Shown: in pieces, positions 5,194 through 6,748 of the stretch | Numbering within the stretch: position 1 is the stretch's first letter | Layout of the letters: every line of letters begins with the position of its first letter | From: Prevotellaceae bacterium | GTDB taxonomy: Bacteria; Bacteroidota; Bacteroidia; Bacteroidales; UBA932 | NCBI GenBank assembly: GCA_031258915.1 | Contig: JAIRMD010000089.1 | Location: 1-6,748 of the forward strand | Direction: 5' to 3' | DNA length: 6,748 nt | The notes under the pieces: generated by a model | What the model saw: the letters and a program-made list of their open reading frames with translations, nothing else | The model's database searches: none | Told to the model about the DNA's origin: nothing | Made by a program: the position numbers and the translations under genes

Positions 5194-6645
5194 ATGAAAA
5201 ATTTTTGTCGAATACTTGCGTACGCCGGCGCTACCGTTTTACAGGCTTCGCAGTTGATGGCGGTAGCGCCGCCTCAGGCGGTGCTGCCTGTACCCAGCGA
5301 GCGCCAGCTTGCGTGGCACGAGCGGGAGCAGTACGCGTTTATACACTTTACAACCAACACGTTCACCGGAAAGGAGTGGGGCTACGGCGACGAGCAGCCT
5401 GCCATATTCAACCCGACGAGCTTTGACGCGGAGCAATGGGCGAAAGCCATCAAAGAAGCCGGATTAAAAGGCTTAATTTTGACCTGTAAGCACCACGACG
5501 GGTTTTGCCTTTGGCCAAGCAAGTACACCGAGCATTCCGTCAAAAACAGCCCTTTTATGGGCGGCAAAGGCGATGTGGTGAAAGCCGCGTCGGAGGCTTG
5601 CCGCAGGCACGGCTTAGCGTTTGGGGTGTATCTGTCGCCCTGGGACAGAAACAGCGCACTGTACGCAAGCCCTGAGTATATCGCATACTACCGCAGCCAG
5701 CTGCGCGAGCTGCTTACCGGCTACGGCGAAATATTTGAGGTCTGGTTTGACGGGGCAAACGGCGGCGACGGATTTTACGGCGGCGCAAGGGAAGCCAGAA
5801 AGATTGACCGCAAAACCTACTACGACTGGCCAAAAACCCACGCGATTGTGCGGGAGCTGGCGCCGCAGGCAGCCATCTTCAGCGACGCAGGCCCCGATGT
5901 GCGCTGGTGCGGCAATGAGAGCGGATTTGCGGGCGACCCCTGCTGGAACATGATTAGCGCTGACTCGCTATACCCGGGAAAGCCTCACGCCGAAACGCTC
6001 CTGAACCACGGAGATGAGAACGGGAGCTCGTGGATTCCTGTCGAGGTGGATGTATCCATACGTCCGGGGTGGTTTTACCACGAAAATGAGGACGACAAGG
6101 TCAGAACGCCCGAAAACCTGTTTAAGCTCTACATGAGTTCCGTTGGCCGCGGGGCAAACCTTTTGCTCAACATCCCGCCCGACCAGCGCGGCCTGCTGCA
6201 CGACAACGATATTCAAGCCCTGAAAGGCTGGAAAAAGCTGCTTGACGAGGCGTTTGCCCTCAACTTGGCTGCAAAGGCAAAGGTGACGGCAGACAGCTAT
6301 CGCGGAAAATCGAAAGCCTACGCCGCAGCCAACGTAACCGACGGCGATAAGGAAACCTGCTGGGCAACCGACGACGACGTGCTCAAGGCTTGCCTTGAGA
6401 TAGATTTGGGTAAGCCGCAAAAAATTAGCTACGTGCTCATTCAGGAGTACATCAAGCTGGGGCAGCGTGTTAAGGCGTTCGGCATCGAAGTGTGGAAGGA
6501 GGGCTGCTGGACATCTGTGGCAAAAGGAACAACCATAGGCTACAAGCGTATTGTGGAAGTAACTCCGGTGGAGGCTCAAAAAATCAGGCTTAGCTTCGTT
6601 GAGGCTAAGGCCTGCCCTGTGATTTCTAACGTTGAGGTATATTAG
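5194..6645 (+). CDS. Secreted alpha-L-fucosidase, GH29 (subfamily B-like) with C-terminal F5/8-type C domain
   Basis: A 483-residue exported glycosidase predicted to remove alpha-linked L-fucose from glycans. Residues 1 to about 25 form a signal peptide: K2 and R6, then a hydrophobic ILAYAGATVLQASQLMAVA, with no lipobox, so a periplasmic or secreted product is expected. The GH29 barrel spans about 32-355, with ERQLAWHEREQYAFIHF, TCKHHDGFCLWPSKYTEHS (97-115), FGVYLSPWDRN (143-153), EVWFDGANGG (182-191, nucleophile D186) and VRWCGNESG (236-244, likely acid/base E242). The EVWFDGANGG and WPSKYTEHS forms resemble subfamily B enzymes, which prefer alpha-1,3/1,4-fucose in branched Lewis-type structures; linkage specificity is inference. 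Residues about 365-483 form a discoidin/F5-8C-like carbohydrate-binding domain (NVTDGDKETCWATDDD, LEIDLGKPQKISYVLIQE). No T9SS tail is seen. ATG 5194 directly precedes the signal peptide and was preferred to TTG 5179. It starts 16 bases after the phosphorylase gene, so it is probably cotranscribed. Confidence 0.93.
   Translation: MKNFCRILAYAGATVLQASQLMAVAPPQAVLPVPSERQLAWHEREQYAFIHFTTNTFTGKEWGYGDEQPAIFNPTSFDAEQWAKAIKEAGLKGLILTCKHHDGFCLWPSKYTEHSVKNSPFMGGKGDVVKAASEACRRHGLAFGVYLSPWDRNSALYASPEYIAYYRSQLRELLTGYGEIFEVWFDGANGGDGFYGGAREARKIDRKTYYDWPKTHAIVRELAPQAAIFSDAGPDVRWCGNESGFAGDPCWNMISADSLYPGKPHAETLLNHGDENGSSWIPVEVDVSIRPGWFYHENEDDKVRTPENLFKLYMSSVGRGANLLLNIPPDQRGLLHDNDIQALKGWKKLLDEAFALNLAAKAKVTADSYRGKSKAYAAANVTDGDKETCWATDDDVLKACLEIDLGKPQKISYVLIQEYIKLGQRVKAFGIEVWKEGCWTSVAKGTTIGYKRIVEVTPVEAQKIRLSFVEAKACPVISNVEVY
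5226..5271 (+). repeat. 11-bp inverted repeat in the signal-peptide region of the fucosidase gene
   Basis: cggcgctaccg (5226-5236) and cggtagcgccg (5261-5271) are exact reverse complements with a 24-base loop. It lies 32-77 bases after the fucosidase ATG, over codons 11-26. In mRNA it would be a stable stem-loop close to the initiation region and could modulate translation or mRNA stability. No function can be assigned from the sequence alone, and chance formation in GC-rich coding DNA is possible. Confidence 0.6.
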
Positions 6646-6748
6646 CCTCAGCACGATTACTATGGTAAATATATAGAATGAAATATTAAAACCGTAAAAC
6701 TTGGATTATAAGCCGATAGGAGGAATTGTTGCTTCGTGGGTTGATATT
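6646..6748. other. AT-rich tail after the fucosidase gene, no supportable gene
   Basis: After the fucosidase stop the sequence turns AT-rich. There is no strong hairpin plus T-run and no clean TAnnTTTG box. An aggagg at 6718-6723 could be a ribosome binding site for a gene just beyond the edge. A short open stretch from TTG 6701 (LDYKPIGGIVASWVDI) runs off the window. On the minus strand, two short open stretches also end here, either of which could be the end of a convergent gene. These readings conflict and none can be chosen. Confidence 0.5.

Noticed and set aside
4356..5195. A 279-codon open frame on the minus strand covering nearly all of the phosphorylase gene
   Set aside because: It mirrors the well-supported phosphorylase almost end to end, has a His/Ala/Val-rich composition and shows no family motif. 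It is most likely a codon-bias shadow.
5968..6654. A 228-codon minus-strand open frame over the fucosidase 3' half
   Set aside because: It is antisense to the GH29 and F5/8C regions, which carry clear family motifs. Nothing in its translation is recognisable.
6701..6748. Possible start of a new gene at the right edge (TTG 6701, or a start after the aggagg at 6718)
   Set aside because: Only up to 16 codons are visible. Competing open stretches exist on the other strand, and no motif decides between them.

Overview
The window looks like chromosomal DNA from a Gram-negative member of the Bacteroidota, most likely the Bacteroidales. The evidence is: a C-terminal response-regulator fragment close to the RprY type; the lipid A gene lpxK; a TAnnTTTG-type -7 promoter box upstream of sppA; mostly weak Shine-Dalgarno sequences; and the gene order sppA-lpxK-purine nucleoside phosphorylase, which I recall as common in Bacteroidales. 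Coding DNA is fairly GC-rich, while the spacers and both promoter-like stretches are AT-rich. All genes I can support are on the + strand.

Layout. Bases 1-177 are the 3' end of an OmpR/RprY-family response regulator gene. A 101-base spacer with a GC-rich stem-loop follows. Bases 279-1304 encode a GH16-like jelly-roll protein with a basic helical N-terminus, no obvious signal peptide and a degraded catalytic motif. A 119-base spacer carries another stem-loop and a -7 box. Then comes a tight run of four genes: sppA (1424-3292, membrane protease), lpxK (3305-4390, lipid A 4'-kinase), a trimeric-type purine nucleoside phosphorylase (4353-5177, overlapping lpxK by 38 bases) and a secreted GH29 alpha-L-fucosidase with a C-terminal F5/8-type C domain (5194-6645). 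The last 103 bases are AT-rich and hold no gene I can support.

How the genes relate. sppA, lpxK and the phosphorylase are envelope-maintenance and nucleotide-salvage genes, and the gaps of 12, -38 and 16 bases imply one transcript running into the fucosidase. The fucosidase is functionally unlike its neighbours: no SusC/SusD, sulfatase or sigma/anti-sigma gene is visible, so it seems to be added to a housekeeping operon rather than part of a polysaccharide utilization locus in view.

I see no convincing undescribed multi-gene system. The points most worth checking are the apparently inactivated GH16-like protein, an Asn-to-Asp position in the phosphorylase purine pocket, two near-perfect inverted repeats inside coding sequence (in lpxK and at the start of the fucosidase gene), and the fucosidase in a housekeeping operon.
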